Below, in pieces: positions 44,900-53,655 of a stretch of 64,000 nucleotides of DNA. This stretch comes from Burkholderia sp. 9120. GTDB taxonomy: Bacteria > Pseudomonadota > Gammaproteobacteria > Burkholderiales > Burkholderiaceae. Made by a program: the position numbers and the translations under genes. Every line of letters starts with the position of its first letter. The first letter of the stretch is position 1. Where the stretch lies: assembly GCF_000745015.1 (NCBI RefSeq), contig NZ_JQNA01000001.1, positions 124,001-188,000 of the forward strand, written 5' to 3'. The notes beneath the pieces were generated by a model. The model worked only from the letters and a program-made list of their open reading frames with translations. It did no database searches and was not told the DNA's origin.

Positions 44900-45789
44900 A
44901 CGACCTCTTCGTCCAACGATCGCTGACCCTCGAACCGTTGATCGGCAGCACCGGCAACGCCTGTTCGTTCGGCATCCTCGTGACCTCGCGCCGCGCGGAT
45001 CTTCACGTCGACGAACTGTGGATCGAATGGCTGCGCGCGCTGGTGCACAGCCATCAACTGGTTGTCTTGCGCGGTTTCGACAGCTTCGACGACGCCGACA
45101 GCCTGACCCGTTTCTGCGCGACGTTCGGCGAAATCATGATGTGGCCATTTGGCGCGGTGCTCGAACTGGTCGAGCATGCCGATCCCCAGGACCATATCTT
45201 TGCGAGCGGCTATGTGCCTTTGCATTGGGACGGGATGTATCTGGAAACCGTGCCGGAATACCAGCTATTTCATTGCGTCCGCGCACCGGACGACACGCAA
45301 GGCGGACGCACCACGTTTTCGAGCACGACCGAGGCGCTGCGCATCGCGACGCCGCAGGCCCACGCGCTGTGGCGCCGGGCCAGCGGAATCTATCAACGAA
45401 CGGTCGAGCTCTACAGCGCCACGGTGGCGGCGCCCATTGTCGGCCGGCATCCACGGCGCGCGTTTCCGGTGCTGCGGTTTTGCGAACCACCGGTCGACGG
45501 CGACAGCACCTTTATCAATCCATCGATCTACGCGTTCGACGGCATCGGCGCACACGAGCGGGAAGCGCTGCTCACCAGTTTGCGGCATGCGCTCTACGAT
45601 CCGCGCGCGCACTACGCGCATCGCTGGCAAACGGGCGATGTCGTGCTGACCGACAACTTCACGTTGCTGCACGGACGCGAACGCTTCGTCAGCCGCAGCG
45701 GGCGACATCTGCGCCGCGTTCACGTGCATAGCGAGCCACCGCTGGACAACCCGCATCTTTTGAAACTGCCGCGTGATGCAGCCGTCTGA
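44896..45789 (+). CDS. isnB: Fe(II)/2-oxoglutarate oxygenase of the isonitrile pathway (PvcB/IsnB, TauD family)
   Basis: A 297-residue TauD/TfdA-fold dioxygenase. The metal triad is His110-x-Asp112 in PLHWDGMY and His259 in LLHGRERF, with the 2OG-binding Arg in HLRRVHV (273-274). VLRGFDSFDDADSL and GGRTTFSSTTEAL are typical of the PvcB branch. In known pathways PvcB/IsnB desaturates or decarboxylates the isonitrile acid made by PvcA/IsnA to give a conjugated or vinyl isonitrile. The ATGA overlap with isnA and the GGAGG before its ATG indicate tight coupling of the two enzymes. Confidence 0.9.
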   Translation: MNDLFVQRSLTLEPLIGSTGNACSFGILVTSRRADLHVDELWIEWLRALVHSHQLVVLRGFDSFDDADSLTRFCATFGEIMMWPFGAVLELVEHADPQDHIFASGYVPLHWDGMYLETVPEYQLFHCVRAPDDTQGGRTTFSSTTEALRIATPQAHALWRRASGIYQRTVELYSATVAAPIVGRHPRRAFPVLRFCEPPVDGDSTFINPSIYAFDGIGAHEREALLTSLRHALYDPRAHYAHRWQTGDVVLTDNFTLLHGRERFVSRSGRHLRRVHVHSEPPLDNPHLLKLPRDAAV

Positions 45790-45814
45790 GCCCTTCTTCA
45801 GCGGAGCAAAAGAC

Positions 45815-45871
45815 ATGGCGTCGATGAACGGAGACGATTACTTCGACAGGCTGCGCAGCGGCCGCATCTAG
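45815..45871 (+). CDS. Possible 18-residue peptide ORF in the isonitrile operon
   Basis: ATG-initiated ORF encoding MASMNGDDYFDRLRSGRI, preceded by GGAG 8 nt upstream, between isnB (25 bp before) and asnB (39 bp after). It could be a leader peptide, a peptide substrate or a chance ORF; the sequence alone does not decide. Confidence 0.3.
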   Translation: MASMNGDDYFDRLRSGRI

Positions 45872-45910
45872 ATCGTCCGATTCCTAATCGTTCAACTCAA
45901 GGGAGCTACC

Positions 45911-47779
45911 ATGTGCGGGATCGCTGGATGGGTCGACTTCGAACGCGACTTGCGGTGCACCGCGGCCATCGTCGACGGGATGACCGACAGCCTGGCTCAT
46001 CGCGGCCCGGACGGGCGAGGCCTGTGGCTCGATACACACGTGGCGCTGGGACACCGGCGGCTCGCGATCATCGATCCCGCACACGGCGCGCAACCCATGT
46101 GCAGCCCCGCGTACGATGCGCGCGGCCTGCCTCGCGCGGTGATCTGCTACGGCGGAGAAACCTACAACTTTCGCGAGCTGCGGGCCGAACTCGGCGCGCT
46201 CGGCCACCGCTTTGATACACGGTGCGATACCGAAGTCGTGCTGCACGCGTATCTGCAGTGGGGCGCGCAGTTCGTCGAACGCCTGAACGGAATGTATGCG
46301 ATTGCGCTGTGGGATACGGTGCGGCACGAGCTTCTGCTTGTGCGTGATCGCCTCGGCGTGAAGCCGTTGTTCTACTATCCGACGGCACACGGCGTGATCT
46401 TCGGTTCCGAACCGAAAGCGATTCTCGCCCACCCCGACGTGCGGGCACGCACCTCGTCCGAAGGGCTCTGCGACGCACTCCTCTTTCTGCGCACACCGGG
46501 ACGGGTGCCGCTCTCCGGCATGCGTGAGCTGAAGCCGGGCCACCTGCTGCGGGTGCGGCGCGGGCGCATCGTGGAGGAGCGCTATTGGGCGCTGGAGGCG
46601 CGCGCGCACACCGACGATCTGCCGACGACCATCGCGACGCTGCGCGCGTTGCTCGACGACATCGTGTCGCACCAGATGATCGCCGATGTGCCGCTGTGCG
46701 CGCTGCTGTCCGGCGGCGTGGATTCGAGTACCGTCGCGGCACTTGCGCAGAAACATCGCAACGCGTCCGGCGGCGGCCGGCTCCCGACCTTCTGCGTCGA
46801 CTTCACCGGGCACACGCAACACTTTCGGGCCGACCCGGTTCGTCCGACGGCCGACGCGCCGTTCGCCCGCGAAGTCGCGCGGCATATTGGCAGCGACCAT
46901 CACACGATCGAGCTGAACCATGCCGCGCTGCTCGATCCCAAAGTGCGCGAAGCGGTGCTGCGCGCGTGGGATCTACCGTTCAACTTCGCCGACCTCGATG
47001 TGTCGCTGCATCAGTTGTTCGCCGAAATACGCCGGCACGCGACCGTCGCGCTATCGGGTGAAGCCGCCGACGAAATTTTCGGCGGTTACCTGTGGTTTAC
47101 CGATCCGGCCGCGCGCCGCGCGCACACTTTTCCGTGGCTCAAGCTCGGCGCGCATCGCGGCCTCGATCCCCGCGCGCTGTTTCGCGCGGATTTCATCGAC
47201 GCACTGAAACTCGACGAATACGAAGCCGATCTCTATCGCGCGGCTCTCGCGGAAGTGCCGCGCCTTGCCGGAGAGAGCCCGGAACAGCGACGCACGCGCG
47301 AGGTGAGCTATCTGACGCTGACGCGCTGGCTGCCGCTGCTGCTCGACAAGAAAGACCGGATGGGCATGGCCAACGCGATCGAAGGACGGGTGCCGTTCTG
47401 CGATCACCGGCTCGTCGAGTACGCCTTCAACATTCCCTGGGCGATGAAGACCTTCGACGGCCGCGACAAAGCGCTGCTGCGGGCTGCCGCGGACGATCTA
47501 CTCCCTGAATCGGTATTGCGCCGCAAGAAGGCGGCTTATCCGTCGATCCAGACGCCCGCCTACGACCGCGGCCTCATCGCCCGTCTGAACACGGCGCTCG
47601 ACGACCCACGCGCGCCGCTGCAGCCCTTTATCGACCGGGACGCGTTAAACAGGTTCGCGACGCGCATCACGGCCGGCGGCCTTGCCGAACTGGAACGGAT
47701 TCTGGTGGAGTCGACCACCCGGCTCAATAGCTGGCTCGCGCTGTATCAGGTCGACCTCGACGGCGTACCGGCGGGTTGA
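45911..47779 (+). CDS. asnB: Asparagine synthetase-like amidotransferase in the isonitrile cluster
   Basis: A 622-residue class II glutamine amidotransferase with Cys2 as N-terminal nucleophile (MCGIAGW) and HRGPDGRG (30-37). An altered oxyanion motif YGGETYN (80-86) replaces the usual YNGEIYN. The C-terminal ATP-pyrophosphatase domain has SGGVDSS (267-273), SGEAADEIFGGY and GRVPFCDHRLVEYAF. The glutaminase nucleophile is kept, so it is not a beta-lactam synthetase-type relic, but the missing oxyanion Asn suggests weakened glutamine use. It could amidate or adenylate a carboxylate in the isonitrile pathway, or supply Asn. AAGGGAG lies 6 nt before the ATG. It is convergent with the LysR gene, with a 34-bp 3' overlap. 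Confidence 0.87.
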   Translation: MCGIAGWVDFERDLRCTAAIVDGMTDSLAHRGPDGRGLWLDTHVALGHRRLAIIDPAHGAQPMCSPAYDARGLPRAVICYGGETYNFRELRAELGALGHRFDTRCDTEVVLHAYLQWGAQFVERLNGMYAIALWDTVRHELLLVRDRLGVKPLFYYPTAHGVIFGSEPKAILAHPDVRARTSSEGLCDALLFLRTPGRVPLSGMRELKPGHLLRVRRGRIVEERYWALEARAHTDDLPTTIATLRALLDDIVSHQMIADVPLCALLSGGVDSSTVAALAQKHRNASGGGRLPTFCVDFTGHTQHFRADPVRPTADAPFAREVARHIGSDHHTIELNHAALLDPKVREAVLRAWDLPFNFADLDVSLHQLFAEIRRHATVALSGEAADEIFGGYLWFTDPAARRAHTFPWLKLGAHRGLDPRALFRADFIDALKLDEYEADLYRAALAEVPRLAGESPEQRRTREVSYLTLTRWLPLLLDKKDRMGMANAIEGRVPFCDHRLVEYAFNIPWAMKTFDGRDKALLRAAADDLLPESVLRRKKAAYPSIQTPAYDRGLIARLNTALDDPRAPLQPFIDRDALNRFATRITAGGLAELERILVESTTRLNSWLALYQVDLDGVPAG

Positions 47780-48720
47780 GTTGTTGCATCGACACCCGGA
47801 GCGACTCGATGGATGCGATCCAGATCCGACAGATACGTCTGCACGGCATCGAGAAACAGACGCTCCCGGATCGACGCATGGCGGGCGGCGGTACGAAACG
47901 CATAGATGCCCCCTGGCGGCGTAGTCCAGGCCGGCAGCAAGCGGCACAGACGCCCTTCGCGCAGGTCTTTGGCGACGAGATAGTCGGGGAACACGCCGAC
48001 GCCGGCGCCTGCCAGTACCAGTTGAAGGGCGAGCAGGACGCTTTGTACTTTGAGGCGTCCATTGGTGGGAATGCGGGCGGACTGCCCGTCGTTGACGAAC
48101 AGCGAATAACCCGAATTGGCCTGACCGTCGTGCGTGATCCAGTGCGCGCCGTGCAGATCATTCGGATGACGTGGCGCGGCGTGTTGCCGCGCGAAGTCGG
48201 GCGACGCAACGAGAAATTGCTCGAAGGAGCCGAGCGATTTCATGCGAAAGCCTTTCTTTTTAGGCCAGCCGGTTTGGAAGGCGAGATCGATGCGTTGCCC
48301 GATCAGATCGACGTCCAGGTCATTGCAGAGAATTTCCACATCGATATGCGGATATTGATTAACGAACAGGGCGACGACGCGACTCAGCAGCGCCGTGGCG
48401 AACGCGCTGGGCGCCGCGACGCGCAGCAGCCCGGCTGATTTGTGGCGGAGTTGCCGGATGCTGCCGACGGTTTCCTGCAGATGGCTGACGAATTCCTGTG
48501 CTGCGAGGTAGAGGGTCAGTCCGGCATCGGTGGGGGCGATTTTGCGGGTACTACGCAGGACGAGTTGGGTATCGATTTCCGTTTCGAGGCGACTGAGATA
48601 TTCGCTCACGAGCGATTTAGAGATGCAGAGACGCTCCGCCGCAGCGGTAAAACTCCCGTGTTCGACGACGGCGACAAAGACGCGAAGATAATTCAGATTC
48701 CTGATTCCCCCCTCGCCCAT
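47746..48720 (-). CDS. LysR-family regulator of the isonitrile cluster
   Basis: A 324-residue LysR regulator. HTH RNLNYLRVFVAVVEHGSFTAAAERLCISKSLVSEYLSRLETEIDTQLVLRSTRKIAPTDAGLTLY, then an inducer-binding domain (LLRVAAPSAFATALLSRVVALFVNQYPHIDVEILCND). ATG 48720 is chosen, with GAGG 6-9 nt upstream. It lies at the 3' end of the isn cluster and overlaps asnB tail to tail. Its product is the natural candidate to control isnA-isnB-asnB, probably from a promoter between repeat B and isnA. Confidence 0.83.
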   Translation of the reverse strand: MGEGGIRNLNYLRVFVAVVEHGSFTAAAERLCISKSLVSEYLSRLETEIDTQLVLRSTRKIAPTDAGLTLYLAAQEFVSHLQETVGSIRQLRHKSAGLLRVAAPSAFATALLSRVVALFVNQYPHIDVEILCNDLDVDLIGQRIDLAFQTGWPKKKGFRMKSLGSFEQFLVASPDFARQHAAPRHPNDLHGAHWITHDGQANSGYSLFVNDGQSARIPTNGRLKVQSVLLALQLVLAGAGVGVFPDYLVAKDLREGRLCRLLPAWTTPPGGIYAFRTAARHASIRERLFLDAVQTYLSDLDRIHRVAPGVDATTQPAGTPSRST

Positions 48721-48838
48721 ACGCACCTCGTCGATGTCAAAGAAAACCGGATCAAACTGATAAAAGATTGACCCCGACATCAAGCAAGCGTTGCAAACCG
48801 TACCGCCACAATTCGCCGCACCGGTCAAAGAAAACCAC

Positions 48839-49018
48839 GACGGCGCGCGCAGCGCCGCCGGAAGAATGACTGCTGTGCCACAAGAGCGGAATGTGTGAGG
48901 GCACGGATTCCAGATGAGCCACTACCGTGACTGTGCGGGGGACCCGCTTAAGGATTAGCGGTGTGAGCGGCTTTCTCTTGCCAATAGACCACCATGAAAT
49001 CAAGGAGAGGCCAACACC
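48839..49018 (-). repeat. ~180-bp flanking repeat, copy C, hairpin deleted
   Basis: Same orientation as copy B. It shares GGCGCGCGCAGCGCCGCCGGAAGAATGAC with the extension of copy A, then GTGTGAGGGCACGGATTCCAGATG, CACTACCG, AGCGGTGTGAGCGGCTTTCTCTTG, AATAGACCACC and AAGGAGAGGCCAACACC. The ~55-bp segment with the large hairpin and GATCCCC is missing between CTTGCC and AATAGACC. It fills most of the LysR-potI gap (48721-49048). Confidence 0.85.
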
Positions 49019-49048
49019 CCACGATCACAGCCCAAAGCCCCGCAAAGC

Positions 49049-49867
49049 CTAAACCGCCATAACAGCCTTCTTCCTCTCAGCCCGCTGCATAAGATAGTTA
49101 GCGACAACAACCCCAACCGTAACCACAGCAATAAACAGAGTAGCCAGCGCATTCATCTCAGGATTAAGCCCAAGCCGAACCCGAGAGAAGACGACGAGAG
49201 GCAAGGTAGTCGACCCAGGCCCGGACAAGAACGCAGACAGCACGAGATCATCGATCGAGAGAGTGAAGGACAGCAACCACCCGGAAACGAGTGCCTGAGA
49301 GATCAACGGCAGGGTAATAAAAAAGAACACCCGAATCGGCGTAGCCCCAAGATCAAGCGCGGCCTCTTCGAGAGAGGGATGCAACTCCTTAACCCGTGAC
49401 TGCACGATGATCGCGACATAGGAGATACACAGCATGACATGGCCGATCCAGATGGTGAAGACCCCGCGCCCGGCGGGCCACCCCAACCACTTGGCCATCT
49501 CGATGAACAGCAACAGCAGCGAGATCCCCTGAATGACCTCAGGAATAACCAGAGGCGCATTGATCATCCCGGTATAGAGCGTAAACCCACGAAACCGCCC
49601 CATACGGGCCAACACAAACCCAGCCCAGGTGCCAATAACCACCGAAGCAAACGCCGTCATCAAAGCCACCCGCAACGACAACCACGCCGCCGCGATCAGT
49701 TCATCGTCCTGCAACAAAGCCGCATACCACCGCGTAGAAAACCGCGTCCAGACGGTGACCAACTGCGACTCGTTGAACGAATAGACGACAAGACTAACAA
49801 TCGGAATATACAAAAACAGAAACCCAATCCCGAGGAACACAAACAGCAAAATCCGGTTCGGCTTCAT
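49049..49867 (-). CDS. potI: Putrescine ABC transporter permease
   Basis: A 272-residue inner-membrane permease with six hydrophobic segments. The EAA-loop (EEAALDLGATPIRVFFFITLPLI) contacts the ATPase PotG. The sequence family is PotI/PotC of polyamine importers. It overlaps potH by ATGA. Its 3' third has a strong G/T-ending codon bias and very little C on the coding strand, unlike potGH. Confidence 0.88.
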   Translation of the reverse strand: MKPNRILLFVFLGIGFLFLYIPIVSLVVYSFNESQLVTVWTRFSTRWYAALLQDDELIAAAWLSLRVALMTAFASVVIGTWAGFVLARMGRFRGFTLYTGMINAPLVIPEVIQGISLLLLFIEMAKWLGWPAGRGVFTIWIGHVMLCISYVAIIVQSRVKELHPSLEEAALDLGATPIRVFFFITLPLISQALVSGWLLSFTLSIDDLVLSAFLSGPGSTTLPLVVFSRVRLGLNPEMNALATLFIAVVTVGVVVANYLMQRAERKKAVMAV

Positions 49868-50796
49868 CAGCGCCTTTCCTCCATCGCCTTCGCCTGCGCG
49901 TATTGGAAGAACGCCATCGGCACCAGCAGCAACAACACCATCGCACACGTCACAGCGGACGCCATCGGCCAATCGGCATTGTCGAAGAACTCATTCCACA
50001 TCACTCGCCCGATCATCAGCGTGTTCGCGCCACCGAGCAGTTCAGGAATCACATACTCCCCCACCGCCGGAATGAACACCAGCAAACAGCCCGCGATAAT
50101 CCCGTTCTTCGACAGCGGCAAGGTAATCTGCCAGAACGCCTTCCACGGTTTCGCGCCGAGATCGTAGGCCGCCTCGAGCAGCGTCATGTCCATCTTCACC
50201 AGATGCGCGTACAGCGGCATGACGAGAAATGGCAGATACGAATACACCATGCCGATGTAGACAGCCGTATTCGTGTGATACAGCTCGATCGGCGAATGAA
50301 TCAGGCCGATCGACATCAGGAAGTTATTCAGCAAACCGTTGTTCTTCAGAATCCCGATCCACGCATACACGCGAATCAGAAACGACGTCCAGAACGGCAA
50401 CATCACGGCCATCATCAGCAGGTTGCGGCTCGCCGGATTCGATCTCGCGATGTAATACGCCATCGGATAACCGATCAGCAGACACAGCAAGGTCGAGATC
50501 GCGGCGACCACCACCGAATTCACATAGGTCGCGAAATACAGGCTGTCCGTCAGCAGAAACGCGTAATGCGACAGGTCGAGCGTGATATGAACCGCGCCAT
50601 CCGCGAAAGTGCTCAGCTCCGTATAGGGCGGAATGCCGAGTTGCAGATCGGCGAAGCTGATCTTCACGACCAGCAGGAACGGCACGAGGAAAAACAGCAG
50701 CAGCCAGACGAACGGCCCGGCCACCACGGCGGTGCGGCCGGTCAGATTAAAGCGCCGCACCGGCCAGTTGGCGAGGGAACTGAACGAACGCTTCAT
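49867..50796 (-). CDS. potH: Putrescine ABC transporter permease
   Basis: A 309-residue permease of the PotH/PotB type with six TM segments. The EAA motif (LEAAYDLGAKPWKAFWQITLPLSKNGI) and the N-terminal PFVWLLLFFLVPFLLVVKISFADLQLG helix are typical. It overlaps potG upstream and potI downstream by 4 bp each, the hallmark of a tightly coupled operon. Confidence 0.9.
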   Translation of the reverse strand: MKRSFSSLANWPVRRFNLTGRTAVVAGPFVWLLLFFLVPFLLVVKISFADLQLGIPPYTELSTFADGAVHITLDLSHYAFLLTDSLYFATYVNSVVVAAISTLLCLLIGYPMAYYIARSNPASRNLLMMAVMLPFWTSFLIRVYAWIGILKNNGLLNNFLMSIGLIHSPIELYHTNTAVYIGMVYSYLPFLVMPLYAHLVKMDMTLLEAAYDLGAKPWKAFWQITLPLSKNGIIAGCLLVFIPAVGEYVIPELLGGANTLMIGRVMWNEFFDNADWPMASAVTCAMVLLLLVPMAFFQYAQAKAMEERR

Positions 50797-51959
50797 GACG
50801 TCAGCACCACACCGGCCGACGCGCTCCAGCGCACGTACACTTCGTCGCCCCAGGTGGGCGTGTCGATCTCCGTCAACGCGAGACTGGTCACGTTCGCAAT
50901 CACCGTTTTGCCGGCTTCGAGCTTGACGTGATAGAGCGAATAGCCGCCCATGTAGGCGATATTCGTGACGACGCCCTTGCCCCAGTTGTACGCGCCCTCG
51001 GGCGGCTTGCGCGTGAGCGCGATCCGTTCGGGCCGCACCGAGATGGTCACCGGCATGCCGAGCGGGCCGGTAATGCCGTGGTTCACATACAGACGGCACG
51101 GCAGATCCGGCGTGTCGATAAACACGTGATCGGGTTCGTCTTCGACAACATGGCCGTCGAACAGATTGGTCGAGCCGATGAACTCCGCCGAAAAGCGCGT
51201 GTTCGGATACTCGTACACCTCATGCGGCGTGCCGAGCTGGATGATCTCGCCTTCGCTCATCACGGCGAGGCGGCTGGCCATGGTCATCGCCTCTTCCTGA
51301 TCGTGCGTGACCATCATGCAGGTCACGCCGACCTTGTCGAGAATGTTGACCAGTTCGATCTGCGTGCGCTGACGGATCTGCTTGTCGAGCGCGGACATCG
51401 GTTCGTCGAGCAGCAGCAGTTTGGGCCGCTTGACCAGCGAGCGCGCCAGCGCCACGCGCTGTTGCTGGCCACCCGAGAGTTGGTTCGGCTTGCGCTTCGC
51501 GAAGCGGCCCATCTGCACGAGATCGAGCACGCTTTGCACGCGGTCTTTGAGTTCGGCCTTCGGCACGCCTTCCTGCTTCAGACCGAAGGCGACGTTCGTC
51601 TCCACGTTCATGTGCGGAAACAGCGCGTACGACTGGAACATCATGTTGACCGGCCGGCGGTACGGCGGCAATTGCGCGAGGTCTTCGCCGTCGATCAGGA
51701 TCTTGCCCGACGTAATGGTTTCGAGCCCGGCGAGCATGCGCAGCAAGGTCGACTTGCCGCAACCGGAACTGCCGAGCAGCGCGAACAGTTCGCCCTTCTT
51801 CACCGACAGGTTGACCCCTTTGACCGCCACGGATTCGCCGAACTTCTTGACGACGTCGACGATCTGGACGAACTGGTCCGCGGCGTCGCCCGACACGGCG
51901 CTCATACTGAGGGACGGCGCGGCATTCCCCGCCGCTGCGCCCGACTGATCACTACTCAT
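50793..51959 (-). CDS. potG: Putrescine ABC transporter ATPase
   Basis: A 388-residue ABC ATPase with Walker [11 protein letters not shown]-loop in [12 protein letters not shown], signature [16 protein letters not shown], Walker [12 protein letters not shown] and H-loop VTHDQ. The C-terminal TOBE domain ([10 protein letters not shown]... to the end) is as in PotA/PotG. A GTG immediately upstream (51962) is an alternative start. A hairpin at 51991-52016 separates it from potF. Confidence 0.92.
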   Translation of the reverse strand: MSSDQSGAAAGNAAPSLSMSAVSGDAADQFVQIVDVVKKFGESVAVKGVNLSVKKGELFALLGSSGCGKSTLLRMLAGLETITSGKILIDGEDLAQLPPYRRPVNMMFQSYALFPHMNVETNVAFGLKQEGVPKAELKDRVQSVLDLVQMGRFAKRKPNQLSGGQQQRVALARSLVKRPKLLLLDEPMSALDKQIRQRTQIELVNILDKVGVTCMMVTHDQEEAMTMASRLAVMSEGEIIQLGTPHEVYEYPNTRFSAEFIGSTNLFDGHVVEDEPDHVFIDTPDLPCRLYVNHGITGPLGMPVTISVRPERIALTRKPPEGAYNWGKGVVTNIAYMGGYSLYHVKLEAGKTVIANVTSLALTEIDTPTWGDEVYVRWSASAGVVLTS

Positions 51960-51990
51960 CACAATGCTTGACTCCGGCGTTTAACGTACA

Positions 51991-52016
51991 AAGCCCCCGG
52001 TGGATACCGAGGGCTT
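51991..52016 (-). terminator. Intra-operon hairpin between potF and potG
   Basis: On the minus strand, AAGCCCTCGG and CCGGGGGCTT pair and are followed by TGT. It is likely a partial terminator or processing hairpin that lowers potGHI relative to the abundant binding protein PotF. Confidence 0.6.
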
Positions 52017-52052
52017 CATGATGATGCATTACCCGTTCACATTGACGGCGTT

Positions 52053-53153
52053 TTAGCGGCCGGACTTGAATTCAGTCCACAGCCGCGTTTGCAGACGCTG
52101 GATTTCCGGCGGCAGCGGCTTCAGCAGGAACAGGGTCTTGATGACTTCCGGCGACGGATACACGGCCGGGTCGTTCGCCACGTCCTTATCCACGTACTTG
52201 CGCGCTTCGAGGTTGGCGCTCGGGTAGTAGACGGCGTTGGTGATCGCGGCGTGCACCTGCGGCGTTTCGATGTAGTTGATCCACTCGAGCGCGGCTTCCT
52301 TGTTCTTCGCGTCTTTCGGAATCGCCATCACGTCGAACCACACCGGCGCGCCGCCCTTCGGAATGTAGTACTCGATCCTGAACGCCTTCTTCGCTTCGAC
52401 CGCGCGATGCTTGGCGATCACGACGTCGCCCGACCAGCCGTACGCGAAGCACACGTCGCCGCCGACCAGGTCGTTGATATAGCCCGACGAATTGAACTGC
52501 GTGATGTACGGACGGATCTTCTTCATCATCTCGAGCGCGGCGCGATAGTCGGCCGGGTTCGTGCTCATCGGATCTTTACCGATGTAGTGCAGCGCGGCGG
52601 CGAACATCTGGTCCGGCGCGTCGAGCACGGACACGCCGCAAGCCTTCAGCTTCGAGATGTTTTCGGGTTTGAAGAGCACGTCCCAGCTATCCAGCGGCAC
52701 GTTCTTGCCGAGAATCTGCTGCGCCTTCGTGACGTTGTAGCCAAGGCCGGTCGTGCCGTACGCCCAGGGCACCGTGTACTTGTTGCCCGGATCCGCGCCG
52801 GCTACGAGCGCCATCAGCGACGGGTCGAGGTATTTGAGGTTCGGCAGTTTCGATTTGTCGAGCGGGGCGAAGATGCCCGCAGCAATCTGCTTGCCGGCGT
52901 AATTGCTGGTCGGCACGACGATGTCGTAGCCGGAATTGCCGGTGAGGAGCTTGGCTTGCAGCGTGTCGTCGCTGTCGTAGTTGTCGTACTTGACCTGAAC
53001 GCCGGTCTGCTTGCTGAAGTTCGGAATGGTGTCCTTGGCGATGTAATCGGACCAGTTATACACGTTCAACTGCGTATCTTTCGCAGCGGCCGTCAACCAC
53101 GGCGTTGCGCACAAGACCAGCGCCGCCACCTGCCCCACTACCCGTCTTTTCAT
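52053..53153 (-). CDS. potF: Putrescine-binding periplasmic protein
   Basis: A 366-residue extracellular solute-binding protein with a signal peptide ending TAAAK (about residue 24). The mature N-terminus LNVYNWSDYIAKDTIPNFSKQTGVQVKYDNYDSDDTLQAKLLTG is diagnostic of PotF/SpuD. ATG 53153 has GGAG 7 nt upstream. It delivers putrescine to PotHI-PotG. Confidence 0.92.
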   Translation of the reverse strand: MKRRVVGQVAALVLCATPWLTAAAKDTQLNVYNWSDYIAKDTIPNFSKQTGVQVKYDNYDSDDTLQAKLLTGNSGYDIVVPTSNYAGKQIAAGIFAPLDKSKLPNLKYLDPSLMALVAGADPGNKYTVPWAYGTTGLGYNVTKAQQILGKNVPLDSWDVLFKPENISKLKACGVSVLDAPDQMFAAALHYIGKDPMSTNPADYRAALEMMKKIRPYITQFNSSGYINDLVGGDVCFAYGWSGDVVIAKHRAVEAKKAFRIEYYIPKGGAPVWFDVMAIPKDAKNKEAALEWINYIETPQVHAAITNAVYYPSANLEARKYVDKDVANDPAVYPSPEVIKTLFLLKPLPPEIQRLQTRLWTEFKSGR

Positions 53154-53655
53154 TCCGTTCTCCGATCCTGACCGGCCTGAGCCGACCGTCATCTCTCACG
53201 CCGCGGCACCGCGCGCACGGCTCCCCTGAAAAACCCGAAAACTACCATTAATTATTGCGCGCTCCAAAAAAAATCCCGGGCTGTCGCGCAAACGGTACAG
53301 CGCAAGCCGTACCGCTGGAAAATTGGCCGCAATTTTAGCGGGTTATTCGCGCCTGTCTACCCGAAAAAAACACCGTCGGCCGGGCGCTGTCAGCTTGTTG
53401 TCAAACTGGCGCTTCCGGCCTGCGCCGCGTGCGGATCGGCAGCGGCGAGGCACGGCCGTTTTGCGCGAATCCTATGCTGTCCGGCTAACGTTGCGGCCAG
53501 CGTCAGCCGCGGCGCGTACGACGGTGCACAATAGCTGACGAAGCGTCGAAGCGCAGCGCACCGCGCGATGTGCGCTCCGGCAGGATCGCGTCGCGTGCCG
53601 CCAGCGAACGGGCACGTGGCTTGCACAGGCATGCAGTCTTGAACCTCGGGTATCG
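53154..53655. other. Gene-free divergent promoter region, 502 bp
   Basis: It lies between potF and mntH. It contains AT-rich stretches near 53240-53280 (likely potF promoter) and an inverted repeat CGGTAC...GTACCG at about 53291-53312. No riboswitch or MntR-like box was identified. Confidence 0.4.

Noticed and set aside
45911..47779. asnB as beta-lactam synthetase (CarA/Bls) with isnB as CarC-like enzyme
   Set aside because: The N-terminal Cys nucleophile and RGPDG are intact, no CarB-type crotonase or CeaS is nearby, and isnA is a clear isocyanide synthase.
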